Shown piece by piece: positions 33,201 to 43,300 of a stretch of 64,000 nt of DNA. The stretch is from Sporolactobacillus vineae DSM 21990 = SL153 (GTDB taxonomy: Bacteria > Bacillota > Bacilli > Bacillales > Sporolactobacillaceae). The translations under genes and the position numbers were made by a program. Position 1 is the first letter of the stretch, and each line of letters opens with the position of its first letter. The stretch spans positions 124,001 through 188,000 of the forward strand of contig NZ_KB899046.1 of assembly GCF_000377985.1 (NCBI RefSeq). Direction: 5' to 3'. Below the pieces are notes generated by a model. That model ran no database searches. It saw only the letters and a program-made list of their open reading frames with translations, and was not told the DNA's origin.

Positions 33201-36200
33201 TGTTCAAACGAACAATCTTATATTCAGCACCATGAAGAAGGGTATTGTGATCTTCAGCCGCTTTCTTAATCAATTTTGCACTGCCAGGGGTCAATGTATC
33301 ATAAGCACGCACACTGACAGCAGTTGTCTGCCCTTTATCGACAACGGCTTTGACTAAATCGTTGTTCACATTATAATTTGTCGGCGCTTTAGTTTCTTTA
33401 AAATAATAAGTACCCGGTTTTAATCCATCCACAGAAATTTTACCATTTTCATCCGTAGTCAAATTTTGCTTAACTTCTATTGTCTTATCACTACCCAGCA
33501 AATCGAATGTTGCACCCTGAAGTGTTTTTGTATGATCCTCAGAGTCATATTTTGTCAGGATGAGACTCCCCGGGGTCTCGGAATCAATGGCTGTTTTTGT
33601 AACTGCCTGAGTTTGTCCCTTGGTAATTGTAAACGTGATTGGTGTCGAATCTGTATCGTATCCATTAGGTGCCTTAGTTTCAATGAATTGATAATTGCCA
33701 GGCTTCAGACCATCATATGAGATTTGACCTTTGTCATTTGTTGTTAAATTATCCTTTATTAATTTACTGGATGAATCTTCAAGCTTATAGACTGCACCTT
33801 GAAGTCCAAGTTCTTTGTTATCTTCACCATATTTAGTTAGAATAACGCCGCCGGTTTTTAATGCATTAGGCGCATGTATCTTTAAAGTTTCTTTTTGACC
33901 TTTTACAATCGAAAAAGTGACTGGGGTTTGATTCAAAACATAACCATCGGGTGCTTTCGTCTCGACAAATTGATAATCTCCTGGTTTAAGATTATCTACA
34001 AAAATTTTTCCGTCACCATTGGGGTCAGTGAGACCGCTTTTTAATGTTTCTCCCTTGTTGTCCTGTAGTTCAAATACAGCTCCTGTCAGAGGAGCATCAT
34101 TATTATCAAAGTCAACTTTTGTCAATTCTACACTACCAGTTTTCAGACTATTTGTTACTGGAAGTGATAATGGATTTACTTGTCCTTTTTGAATTGTAAA
34201 TCGAATCGAAGTGTCTGAAACAAATGTATAGTCATCATTAGCGGCCTTCGTTTCCACAAAATGATAATCTCCTGGTTTAAGATTGTCGACATTAATCTGA
34301 CCATCTTCGTTTGTTACTAACGGTACACCATTAATTTTATTGTTATTTGCATCATACAAGTCAAACTCGGCGCCTGAAAGCACATGACCGTCATCCGCAT
34401 CCGTCTTCGTTAAAACAACGGATCCTCTGGTTAAACTGTTGGTTATCGTACCAAGATTCTTAACCGTTGTCTGATCAGCAGCGATCGTGAATGGGTGCGG
34501 AGTAGGATCAATAGCATAATTGACGGGTGCCTTCGTCTCAACTAGCTGATAAGTCTTCCCTAATTCAAGATTTGGAATGGTCAGCTGACCATTCTGATCG
34601 GTTGAGAGGGTGCCGAAGCCCGTAACTGGTTTACCATCCTGATCCTGCAGCTCGAATTCTGCTCCTTTAAGTTTTACGTTTGGATTATCTGAATCCACTT
34701 TTATCAGTTTTGCAGACGGTTTGTTGTCTACAATAGTCGTTTGTACACCGGATGTTGATGTTGTGCTGTTGATTGAGACTTTCTTCCCATTCATATAATC
34801 TGTATTCAACATGTATCCATCTGGAGCTTTTACCTCTTTTAATAGATAGTTGCCGTATCTTATCGCTCCAAAGGTTAATTTCCCATCTGTATCCGTCGTA
34901 CCGGTGCGAAGTATTGTTGTCCCATCTGTTTTCAACAACTCGATTGTTGCCCCAGAAAGCGGATTTTTCTTAGAATCTGTTTTTAAGATCGACAGGCTTC
35001 CCTTTTCACCGGTTGCTGTTCCGCCTCCAGTTGTTACTTGAACCTGCGCTGAACCATCATTCTGTTGTGTCTGGGTTGTAACATTATCCCCAGAAATGCT
35101 TACTTGGTTCTGAACATCTCCACTATCCCCGGCTATATTAATTAATGAGCTATATTTAATCACGTAAGCAGTGTTTATATGTTTATAATCACCAATGAAT
35201 GTCAATACAAAGTTCTGTTTCCCAGTGGTATTGTCCGTTGTTATTTTCAGTGTATAATCGGTTTCTCTGGCTAATTGTTTACTGGTATCCGGAACAAGTT
35301 CTTTACCATCATAAACGGGACCCTTATCATCGTATTTAGCAGCATATACTTTATAATTATCCAGATTTGGATCAAGAATTTGATCTCCCTCATGGCCTGC
35401 CTGAGGATCAGGATTATCGGTTACAACGACATTCTGCAAATCTGACTGGCTTGCATTGACATTGATTGTCCAGTCAATACTTCCTTCGTTTTGCTGACCG
35501 TTTTTGCTGATTAATTCTCCACCATGACTGATGGATACCTTACCAGTAATATCACGCGGAGGGTAAGTACCATTATGATAAGTCGCAATATTTGTGTAAT
35601 TATCTTGATCATGGATAACTTGTCTCACAAGCGATGTTTTAAAGATCACCATATATTGCTTCGTATCATCTGTTCCGGTATTAAAATCTACTCTTAGCAC
35701 GTTATTGCCCTGAGATGGAGGAGTCACAGTGTACCCTTTTGTAAGTGGATCACCTTCATTAACTGTTCCATCGGATTTAATTGTGTAAGGCTTAACGAGC
35801 ACCTGATTATTATCATCATATGGAATAAACTGCTGATTGTCTGTTATCGGATCCGTGATATACGCATTGGTAGCTTTCTCGCCATTATAGTTTACTCCGA
35901 CCTTCCACGTTATTTCCTTGGATATTGGATTGTAGGATCCGTTTTTAAAACCGTTAAATTGGGTTGAGTTATTCAATGGTAAATCCTTTTCCGCCTTATC
36001 AGTATGTGACCCGCCGCTCTTATCTGTCCAAGTTGCAACAGCTGAATTCTTCGCCGTATCAGGATTTGAAAAATCAACATTGAATTTTGTCTGATAAGTG
36101 ATTGTCAGCTGGCTACTGGTCGTCGCATTTAAATCAATTTCAAATCCGTTGGTCCCTTCCAGATTTGTAGGTGTTACCTTGAATCCCGTTAAATATTTGT

Positions 36201-38685
36201 TATTTGTATCATCATGGATCTTCATAGAACCAGGTACATACGCTAAAGCACCACTATCGAAAGTGTCGGCCAATTTCCAGTTTTGCATTTCATACTTACT
36301 TTTATTAACCGTAAATGACCAATTAATCGTTTTGTTTTCATAATCCGGGCTTGAAGCATCCTTAACGAGTCCTTGAGAAACAGCGGTACCAGAATCCTCG
36401 CCTGTAGCCCCTGTTCCTGTTTCCACGGAGTTAAGATAAGTTGAATCCTGTGAAGATGTATTAGAATCGATATAAACGCCATCATTTACTTGTGTCTGAT
36501 AAGTGATCACATAGGGCGTATTTACATCATTTTTAAAATGGATGGTGAATCCGGTATCCGTCTTAGTAAGCGAATAGTCAGTACCCTCTTTTAAAGCTGT
36601 ATTACTAAATGTTGGGGTAGCACCGTTAAATCCAGTTACTTGTTTAATTGTAAGTCCGTCAAGCAAGTGCAATTTATCAGTTGGAAATGTGTCGGTAATT
36701 GTCGCATCTTTTTGGTCAATATGCTTTGAGGCAAAATTATAGTCAAGTTTCCACCCAAATGTCTGGGAAGGGCCATCATAACTTGTTTTTGTCTTATCTA
36801 TCATTTTCCCAAAATTTGCTGTAACAGTTGCATCTGCTGAAATAGCTGCAAGACCATCACCACTGAATGAAGCAGTATTTATCAAAGAAACGTTGCCGCC
36901 ATCATCCGGGATGGTTGCATTGTTTATTGATGTCTCGTACACAAGTTCATAGGCGGAATTTATTGTTCCGTTGAATGTCACCTTCCCATTAGCAGGATCC
37001 ACATCATAGCTCGATGGATCCACGAGGCTGCCCCGGTGAGGAGTACCATCAACATCCATCCCGAGGTTGTATACCTTAATGGAGGAAAAGTTTGTCTGCA
37101 GATTGCCATTCCTATCTTTGGGCCAGTCTTCTGTTACTTTTGCGTTAGTTACAGAAGCAAGCTTTTTATTTATATCTACTGTCCAGGTTACCTGAGTTGG
37201 ATTAATATCATTATTCAAGGCCCCTTGTTTCGTAATCGTTTTGTCAACATTGGGTGCAAAGTGAACTATCACAGGTGGTGCTGTATCCTTTACTGGGAAA
37301 GTGATCGTCTGTGTTGTAGGTCCACTAATTTGTGCCTGATCAAATTGAGTTTTTATATACAATGTGCCTTGGACATTGGAGTCAGTGCTTACATTTTGAT
37401 TAAAAGTCATCACAACATGTCCGTGAGTATCAACAGTAAAAGTGCCATAATCACCTAGAGTTCCGTTGGTAATCGGTGTATGCATAATAAATTCTTTTGG
37501 CAAGTCGAACGTATAGGTATCTCCACTTTTAACATTTTTCCCTATGTCATCAGGAATTGACCATGTAAAATCAATATTTACAGGGGCATCTGTTTTTGCA
37601 GGATTGTCAGCATCATAAGGCTGATTACTAGAATCCGTGAGCGTTACACTGTCAAGTATATTTGTATTCCCGAAAACTGCAGATGTATCAGCTACAGAAG
37701 AGGCGTCAAAAAGAGTGACACTTTTTAACCCTGCTCGCTGTAGTAAATTTGATTTTGAATTTGTTTCATTGTCGCTTGATGGTGAATCTTGAATGTTTGT
37801 ACCTTTCACATCATTTTCAGATGATTGTGTACTTGTCTTATTGTTTGTACCACTAGATGATGTACTTGAAGAGTTTAAGTTTATAGTATTGCCGCTATCT
37901 GCAGACGATATTGCATTACTGCTCGACGAAATCGTTGCAGAGCTCGAACTTCCCGTACTGCTGAATGACCCTGAATTTGAAGAGGAACCTGCCGTACTAC
38001 TTGTAGACGATTTAGCGACCGCAGAACTTCCATTACTCGTATTCTGATTGTCATTAACTGTCCACACTGGCACAGCATATGGACTATTCGCGATGTTACC
38101 GAGATCGAACTTGATTTCGCTCTGGCCTTCCTGCAGATCATTGTTGAATGTTGCCGGAAGAGCAATCTTACCCTTCGCGCTAGACAGTGCTGTTGCTGTC
38201 TTATTAATTGTCAGTGTCAGCGCATTGGTCTTGGTGTCAATCGAATAGCTGCCGATTACAGTTGTGTTATCTGCAAGCTTGATGTCGCCCTTCAAAGCAC
38301 TCGAGTCGAACTGAAATTCTTTTGGAATGTTTATCGTTGTTGTATATAGCTGTTTGGTCAGACTCTGGAGCAGATTCTGAGACAGATTGTAATTGTATTC
38401 AACGTTAACCTTATTGTCTTTCTGAATCGGATCGTTCTGAGACACTTCCTTAGTCTGGTCCGGCTCAGTTCCTGTAGTCAGTTGAACAGGTTTCGTTGCG
38501 TCAAAGAACTGGCTGTTGTTCGGAGTCATTGATGTATTGCCCGTTTCTGCCAGTGCATTACTCAGCGGCGAAATCGACATCTGACTGAAAATGACAAATA
38601 TGGAGACGGCAATGATGAACAGTTGCTTGAACAGTTTTCTTTTCTTTGTCTTTTTGAGTCCAAGCGGCAGTCTTTTTGATCTCAT
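30280..38685 (-). CDS. Giant LPXTG-anchored adhesin with SpaA-type repeats
   Basis: This 2801-residue surface protein has a long signal peptide (1-47, ending NALA), an N-terminal beta-rich domain, a Ser-rich linker (about 215-310) and several collagen-binding-like (Cna A/SdrG-like) modules to about residue 1225. About 15 SpaA/Cna-B prealbumin-like repeats of about 95-105 residues follow, plus a degenerate last one, then the sorting signal SLPKTG, a hydrophobic helix and RRRRNN. Each repeat opens with LTKxD and ends GDYxFVETKAPxGY; the Lys and Glu are those that form internal isopeptide bonds in this fold. It should be a rigid stalk binding host, plant or matrix polymers; the ligand is unknown. 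The ATG follows GGAAGGGG. The gene is AT-rich compared with flanking housekeeping genes, hinting at transfer. Confidence 0.93.
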   Translation of the reverse strand: MRSKRLPLGLKKTKKRKLFKQLFIIAVSIFVIFSQMSISPLSNALAETGNTSMTPNNSQFFDATKPVQLTTGTEPDQTKEVSQNDPIQKDNKVNVEYNYNLSQNLLQSLTKQLYTTTINIPKEFQFDSSALKGDIKLADNTTVIGSYSIDTKTNALTLTINKTATALSSAKGKIALPATFNNDLQEGQSEIKFDLGNIANSPYAVPVWTVNDNQNTSNGSSAVAKSSTSSTAGSSSNSGSFSSTGSSSSATISSSSNAISSADSGNTINLNSSSTSSSGTNNKTSTQSSENDVKGTNIQDSPSSDNETNSKSNLLQRAGLKSVTLFDASSVADTSAVFGNTNILDSVTLTDSSNQPYDADNPAKTDAPVNIDFTWSIPDDIGKNVKSGDTYTFDLPKEFIMHTPITNGTLGDYGTFTVDTHGHVVMTFNQNVSTDSNVQGTLYIKTQFDQAQISGPTTQTITFPVKDTAPPVIVHFAPNVDKTITKQGALNNDINPTQVTWTVDINKKLASVTNAKVTEDWPKDRNGNLQTNFSSIKVYNLGMDVDGTPHRGSLVDPSSYDVDPANGKVTFNGTINSAYELVYETSINNATIPDDGGNVSLINTASFSGDGLAAISADATVTANFGKMIDKTKTSYDGPSQTFGWKLDYNFASKHIDQKDATITDTFPTDKLHLLDGLTIKQVTGFNGATPTFSNTALKEGTDYSLTKTDTGFTIHFKNDVNTPYVITYQTQVNDGVYIDSNTSSQDSTYLNSVETGTGATGEDSGTAVSQGLVKDASSPDYENKTINWSFTVNKSKYEMQNWKLADTFDSGALAYVPGSMKIHDDTNNKYLTGFKVTPTNLEGTNGFEIDLNATTSSQLTITYQTKFNVDFSNPDTAKNSAVATWTDKSGGSHTDKAEKDLPLNNSTQFNGFKNGSYNPISKEITWKVGVNYNGEKATNAYITDPITDNQQFIPYDDNNQVLVKPYTIKSDGTVNEGDPLTKGYTVTPPSQGNNVLRVDFNTGTDDTKQYMVIFKTSLVRQVIHDQDNYTNIATYHNGTYPPRDITGKVSISHGGELISKNGQQNEGSIDWTINVNASQSDLQNVVVTDNPDPQAGHEGDQILDPNLDNYKVYAAKYDDKGPVYDGKELVPDTSKQLARETDYTLKITTDNTTGKQNFVLTFIGDYKHINTAYVIKYSSLINIAGDSGDVQNQVSISGDNVTTQTQQNDGSAQVQVTTGGGTATGEKGSLSILKTDSKKNPLSGATIELLKTDGTTILRTGTTDTDGKLTFGAIRYGNYLLKEVKAPDGYMLNTDYMNGKKVSINSTTSTSGVQTTIVDNKPSAKLIKVDSDNPNVKLKGAEFELQDQDGKPVTGFGTLSTDQNGQLTIPNLELGKTYQLVETKAPVNYAIDPTPHPFTIAADQTTVKNLGTITNSLTRGSVVLTKTDADDGHVLSGAEFDLYDANNNKINGVPLVTNEDGQINVDNLKPGDYHFVETKAANDDYTFVSDTSIRFTIQKGQVNPLSLPVTNSLKTGSVELTKVDFDNNDAPLTGAVFELQDNKGETLKSGLTDPNGDGKIFVDNLKPGDYQFVETKAPDGYVLNQTPVTFSIVKGQKETLKIHAPNALKTGGVILTKYGEDNKELGLQGAVYKLEDSSSKLIKDNLTTNDKGQISYDGLKPGNYQFIETKAPNGYDTDSTPITFTITKGQTQAVTKTAIDSETPGSLILTKYDSEDHTKTLQGATFDLLGSDKTIEVKQNLTTDENGKISVDGLKPGTYYFKETKAPTNYNVNNDLVKAVVDKGQTTAVSVRAYDTLTPGSAKLIKKAAEDHNTLLHGAEYKIVRLNSVGNQVWVKEHLVTDQFGQITVNDLAPGHYQFIETTSPTNYQLDPTPIDVTVVPGQQSVADATVTAYDTLTPGDAHIIKTDESTGSVLSGAVFNVVDSTGAAVKTGVSTGLDGTVTVKDLAPGNYQLIETKAPTGYTKSIQAIPFTIDKGQILPKDVSVTDKMLPGSIKLTKVDGDHTDTVLKGAEYELLNSDGSAPSKDNDGQTVADQTTGSDGTLTFSNLRPGAYMLKEVTPPAGYQKNDNLVSVNVPESTVDNQPPATKSITVQDYKGSLTLTKTDSSGNVGLKGAVFQLTGPDGTKELTSDADGVVSATGLSTGDYTIKEIHAPDGYLLNDKIQTFTIDGINKTGNKPVPVKLRLTDEDNVVTLIKSDANNSSSKLKGAVFELQDSKGNTVSEDANGKAISSSLTTDDHGEISVKNLKAGDYQFVETQAPSGYELNATKYPFTIKNTDTKVAASISATDKLNTVTLTKSDVNDKSAVLIGAEFELQDSKGNAVTRDVTGKDLQSRWTTDKNGQFSINGLPVGNYQFVETKAPSGYQLDKTPIPFTVTNTVVKAIPITATDKINSITLTKVDKNDNNIHLQGAEFQLYESNNQLVTKDVNGKSLPTTWTTDKNGQFTVNGLTPGTYYFKETKAPAGYDLDAVHYPFTVTNKDAQAHEITATDKQNEVTLTKEDKNDSNIHLQGAEFKLYDSNNRVVTKDAGGKSLPSVWTTDSNGQFTVKNLISGDYHFVESKAPYGYDLDTVPYPFKVTATDVKAIPITATDKLTPGDAVLTKVDKNDKNIHLQGAVFTLKDSSGKALKTGLTTDNNGQFVVKGLAPGKYFFVETKAPKNYLLDSTPIPFTISKGQAKAVEITASDQSKTITKELTGKPGATYNVVDQDGHVITHGVMADSEGHVHFKGLASGKYHLAPVRGTEAIVNVKTLPGKPGKNNSGSLPKTGDTNDIVAMASGAVLLVAGGAVVFFSRRRRNN
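30480..35005 (-). repeat. Tandem SpaA-repeat coding region
   Basis: About 15 tandem units of roughly 285-315 bases code for the SpaA-type domains. Units nearest the cell wall (about 30600-31900) are most alike, sharing DKNDxNIHLQGAEF and TTDxNGQF, which suggests recent duplication; those further out have diverged. Such arrays can change number by recombination. Confidence 0.8.
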
Positions 38686-38977
38686 AAAGTATTCCCCTTC
38701 CTTATCTTAAAAGCTTGTTTCTCTTTGATAAATTATGTAAATTCCAGGACTAATGGAGCGTATCAAGTAGTTACGTGGACGTTTTCGATCTCCAGCCGGC
38801 AGAATTCATTGACTGAACTGGAAATAAGACAGGAAGCTCTGCAAAATCATCCCATCATTCGAGTAAAGAAAAGTGTACTCTCGAAAACTATACAGTTTCT
38901 GAACATTTTCAAAAAAATGTCGGTTTTTGTCATATTTATGGTACTTTAGTCACAGACTGTTGCCTGTAATTGGGTAC
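38686..38977. other. AT-rich region upstream of the adhesin gene
   Basis: No gene is seen. The end next to the adhesin holds its GGAAGGGG ribosome site. The rest probably contains the adhesin promoter; I see no clear -35/-10 pair. Confidence 0.4.
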
Positions 38978-39011
38978 AAAAACCGGGCTTCTCTTCTTCA
39001 GAGAAGCCCGG
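38978..39011 (-). terminator. Terminator of the SARP-type response regulator gene
   Basis: CCGGGCTTCTC (38983-38993) pairs perfectly with GAGAAGCCCGG (39001-39011) and is followed on the minus strand by five T residues. Confidence 0.9.
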
Positions 39012-39037
39012 CTCGTTTTTTCTTCAATTGTTACGTC

Positions 39038-40120
39038 TTATCCCATGGCGTTATTGCTGCCCTTATATTTTTCATAGACACGGATGGCGCCTTCAATGTT
39101 GCCCGTCTGGTTATACAGGGTGATCTCGTACTTCATGCATTTCTCGTCGTCCGGCTCGATCCGGTCGATCTGCTGGCAGATGTCCAGTGCTTCGGTATAA
39201 AGGCGTTCCTTCATCAGGAAATCGATCAGATGATAGGCGTGTTCCAGCCAGAGCTGGCAGAGACGGATGCGCTCCGACTCGGCCCAGAGATAACTGTAAT
39301 CCGCAAAATAGTGATTGTGGTACGCTTTGCACAGACGGATATGTTCCTTATAATTACTGCGCTCAATTGTCGGCAGGCGGGATACCGCCGCTTCCCATTC
39401 TTCAGCATCAATCGGTGTACCGTCAAGATCCAGCGAGTAGCCGATATCATTTTTCACAAGGCGGTGATGAAACGGCAGTTTCTCCAACAGCTTGCGGATC
39501 TGGTAGATCGTCGAATAGAGCTGCGTATTCGCCTTCTCCGGATCACTGTCCGGCCAGAGAAGATCGATCAGCGTCTCCTTGCTGACAAACCGGCCGTGCT
39601 CTTTCAGCAGATAGGCATAAAGTTCCCGCGCCCGTGATGTCCGCCATTTCACCGGTATGTATCGCTTCCTGCCCTGACTGTCCAGCCGGTAAAATTTGAG
39701 GCTTTCAAAGCATTCAATACCATATGTTTCCTTCTGCCCTGTTGCCGGCCTGCCTGCAGACTGGCGGTTCCTGATGAGACGCCGGATCGTCTTGTCGATC
39801 CGGCCTTTCATGATCGGCTTCAGAACATAGTCGACGGCATTAAGGTCAAAAGCCTTGACCGCAAACTCGTTATAGGCTGTAGTGAACACAATCTGAATCG
39901 CCGTATCTTCCGACTGGAGCCTCTCCGCCAGTTCGATACCGCCAATTTCCGGCATTTCGATATCCAGAAAAGCCACATCCGGGTGCCGCTGTCCGGCATC
40001 CTTCAGTGCTTTTTCAGGATCGGAATAGGCGCTGATCTGTTCGAATACGCCTGTTGCTTTCAGTAAATGGTCAAGCTGCCGACAGGCCAGCGGTTCATCA
40101 TCAACGACAATCGCTCTCAT
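39038..40120 (-). CDS. Response regulator with REC, OmpR-like and BTAD (SARP-type) domains
   Basis: This 360-residue regulator has a receiver domain (1-120) with acidic pocket DDE (7-9), phospho-Asp53 in FLDIEMPE and the conserved KP in DYVLKPI. A winged helix follows (about 155-235: ELYAYLLKEHGRFVSKETLIDLLWP, then LYSTIYQIRKLLE), then a bacterial transcriptional activation domain of helical repeats (about 240-355). This matches REC-SARP regulators. It is divergent from a hybrid kinase and is very likely its partner. The ATG at 40120 follows AGAGGAGGAG. Targets are unknown; an 11-bp spaced direct repeat at its own promoter suggests self-control. Confidence 0.9.
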   Translation of the reverse strand: MRAIVVDDEPLACRQLDHLLKATGVFEQISAYSDPEKALKDAGQRHPDVAFLDIEMPEIGGIELAERLQSEDTAIQIVFTTAYNEFAVKAFDLNAVDYVLKPIMKGRIDKTIRRLIRNRQSAGRPATGQKETYGIECFESLKFYRLDSQGRKRYIPVKWRTSRARELYAYLLKEHGRFVSKETLIDLLWPDSDPEKANTQLYSTIYQIRKLLEKLPFHHRLVKNDIGYSLDLDGTPIDAEEWEAAVSRLPTIERSNYKEHIRLCKAYHNHYFADYSYLWAESERIRLCQLWLEHAYHLIDFLMKERLYTEALDICQQIDRIEPDDEKCMKYEITLYNQTGNIEGAIRVYEKYKGSNNAMG

Positions 40121-40171
40121 GCAGACTCCTCCTCTATTGCGGGACTGAGGATTACGTTCTCTTTTCATATG

Positions 40172-40198
40172 CATTACACGATCATTACACTAATTATA
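40172..40198 (-). promoter_or_regulatory. Response regulator promoter with 11-bp-phased direct repeats
   Basis: The minus strand has an extended -10 (TGTTATAAT, TATAAT at 40193-40198) and, just downstream, two copies of GTGTAATG (40183-40190 and 40172-40179) repeating every 11 bases. SARP-type proteins bind direct repeats of this phase, so this may be an autoregulatory site. Confidence 0.5.
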
Positions 40199-40364
40199 AC
40201 ATGAGAACAAATTCAGGTATCGTATCCGGGCTGCCTTTCAGCTTCAGCCTATTCATTTTCCTCATCTGAACTGTTAAAATGATTTCCGTAGGTGCGACCG
40301 TACCGGCTGGATACCGGCATTTAGGGTTTTTCAGGGGCTATGCCGCATCAGAGGAGTGACTGAC

Positions 40365-43300
40365 ATGCGCAAATACCGTCTTCCGGCGATGATTACAGTG
40401 ATTGTGAGCTATCTGGGACTCTTTTTGATCTTTTTCGTCTGGTCGCATTTCAGCGGCTATTCAGGACCTGCAGCCAGTCACGGCATTCTTGACCTCAGCC
40501 GCTGGAATTTTGAACAAAAGGGAACGGTCCAGCTCAACGGCGAGTGGAACTTTTATCCGAATCAGCTTCTGACATCAAAATCTATCAAGGAAGGCCTGGG
40601 AAAAAACCGGATCTATATGCCGGTACCCGAAAATGCGCAGAGTCTGAAAAATCATAAGATGTATGACCTGAAAAACGGGACCTACAGACTGCTGATCCGG
40701 GCCGATCGCCATCAGGAAATGTTCGGACTGCAAACATCGGTCATTTACAGTTCAAATAAAATTTATATGAACGGAAAGCTTGTCGCCCAAACCGGGAATC
40801 CCACATCCGGTGATGACAGCCAGGCTTCGCTAAAGCCGTCCGTCAGTTATTTTCCCATGCATCGCGGGGTTAATGAACTCGTTATCCAGGTTGCCAGAGC
40901 AAATGGCAATACCGGCTGGGGCATCGCCAAACCGCTGACTTTCGGTCTTCAATCGCAGATTTCACGGACGCATGATCTGATATTGTTCAACGACCTGACC
41001 ATGATCATTGCCTTTTTCATTATGGGCCTGTACTTTTTCGGATACTATGCGCAGCGCCGCAAGGATCTTTATCTGCTCTTTTTCTCGATGATCTGCCTGC
41101 TTTTCTCACTGATCATTTCCTGGATCAGCGGCGGACGGGTCATCTACCTGATCTGGCCCTCCCTGTCCATGCACGCCGTGATATGGATTGAGTCTTTGTC
41201 GACATTGTCTGCCGGAATGGCAATTCTTTTATGTATCTACTTTTCCTATCCGTCATTCCGGTCGAAAAGCATCGTGATCAGCGGCGGCGTGATTTCACTG
41301 CTCACCCTGTCCGGTGACTTTTCCAGTCTGCCGGCCATCGTTTCGGCAACGATGATCCTGCATTCCCTGCTTGCCGGGTCAATCCTGATCTATACCTCCT
41401 ATATTTTTGTACTCGCGATCATTAAAAAAGTGGAGAGCAGCGTCTATCTGATTATTGCCGCTTCGGCAGCCAGTATTTTCGTGATCGTCACCACGATCAA
41501 TAGCTTTACGTCGAAACCGCTCTATTCTGTTTACTCGCCTTCTTCGCTGATCTTTCTTCTGATGCTGTCGCTGATGCTGTCCCAGCGCTTCTCTAATGCC
41601 TTCCGGCGCAACGAACAGCTTGCCAGCGAACTCGTCCGGAATGACCACCTTAAGGATGAATTCATTGCCCGGACATCCCATGAATTCCGGACACCGCTAA
41701 ACGGCATCATTAATATCGTTCAGACGATGCTTACTGAGGAAGAAAGCCATCCGAAATCGATTCGCGATGAAAAGGACAAGCTCTACCTGATCACCCGGAT
41801 CGGTTACCGGCTGTCCGAGCTGGTCAATGATATTCTTGATCTGGAGAAGATCAAACAGGGATCCCTTGAAATCAAGCCGGTTCCGCTCGATGTGTATACG
41901 GCCATCCGGGCGGAACTGGCGTATTATGAACTCCTGGCATCAAAGAAAGGGCTGACTGTTGAAAACGACGTCCCCAAAAACCTGCCGCTGATTTTCGCTG
42001 ATGAGAACCGTTTCCGGCAGATTATCAATAATCTAGTGGATAATGCGATTAAATACACCCATCATGGAAAAATTACGCTTGATGCAAAGTCGGCAGGGCA
42101 TTTCATTGAAGTTACGGTTGCCGATTCCGGCGTCGGGATACCGAAATCGGAATTTCAGAATATCTTCCAGGCGTTTGAACGTCATGATGCGCTGAATCAG
42201 AGCGAAGGGGCCGGACTTGGGCTGAGCATCGTCAGGCAGCTTGTCGAACTGCAGCGCGGAAAGATCTGGGTAGATTCCGAAGTCGGCATCGGATCGGTTT
42301 TCCATGTCGCTCTGCCACTGTTTGATGAGAAGAAAGGGCTTGTTCCCGGATCGGCCGTCAGTCTGCCGGGCCGGGCTTCAGCAAAGGAACAGATCAGTTC
42401 GATGAATGTGCCGGAATTAAAAACACCGTATCACTCCCGGCAAGTACATGCGGCAACGATCCTTGTGGTAGATGACAATACGGATAATCTGAAAGTCCTG
42501 ATCGATATGCTGGAAGGCATACCATATAATGTAATTGCCGTAAAAGACGGCCGGGAAGCATTGGATGAAGTCGCCCATACACCGCTTGATCTGGTCATTC
42601 TTGATCTGATGATGCCGGGCATGTCGGGCTATGATGTCTGCAGAAAAATCCGGGAATCCTACAGTCTGACAGATCTTCCGGTGCTGATGCTTACGGCAGC
42701 GATCATTAATGACGACAAGCATTTTGCTTTTCGTGCCGGCGCCAATGATATTTTACAGAAGCCTTATAATTTTTCCGAATTCTCATCAAGGATCCGCGGC
42801 CTGATTCTCATGAAACAGACGGCCAGTCAGGCGGCCAATATGGAGGTTGCTTTTCTGCAGTCGCAGATCCGTCCGCACTTTCTGTACAATGTTCTGAATT
42901 CGATCATCGCGCTGAGCTATGAAGATATTGAAAAGTCACGGGAAATGACCGCACAGTTTGCCAGCTATCTGCGCAGCAGTTTCGATTTTCAGAACACCTC
43001 GGAAATGAGCTCGTTCAGTAAAGAAATCAAACTGGTTAAATCCTATCTGGCGATTGAAAAAATGCGTTTTGAAGACCGGATTCACGTGGCCTTTACCATC
43101 GATCCGGATCTTGACTTTCCACTGCCGCCGCTGATGATTCAGCCGCTTGTCGAGAACGCCGTCCTGCACGGCATCGGCAAATGCAAGACCGGGGGCAAAG
43201 TCGCCGTTTCCGCCCGGCGTAACGGAAACGACTGTGTGATCAGCATATCGGACAATGGCGTCGGTATGTCTGAGGCACAGGTTGCCGGCCTGATCTTGGG

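Noticed and set aside
30480-35005. Regular repeats that could be read as a CRISPR-like array
   Set aside because: The units are about 300 bases, diverged and in frame, encoding SpaA domains.
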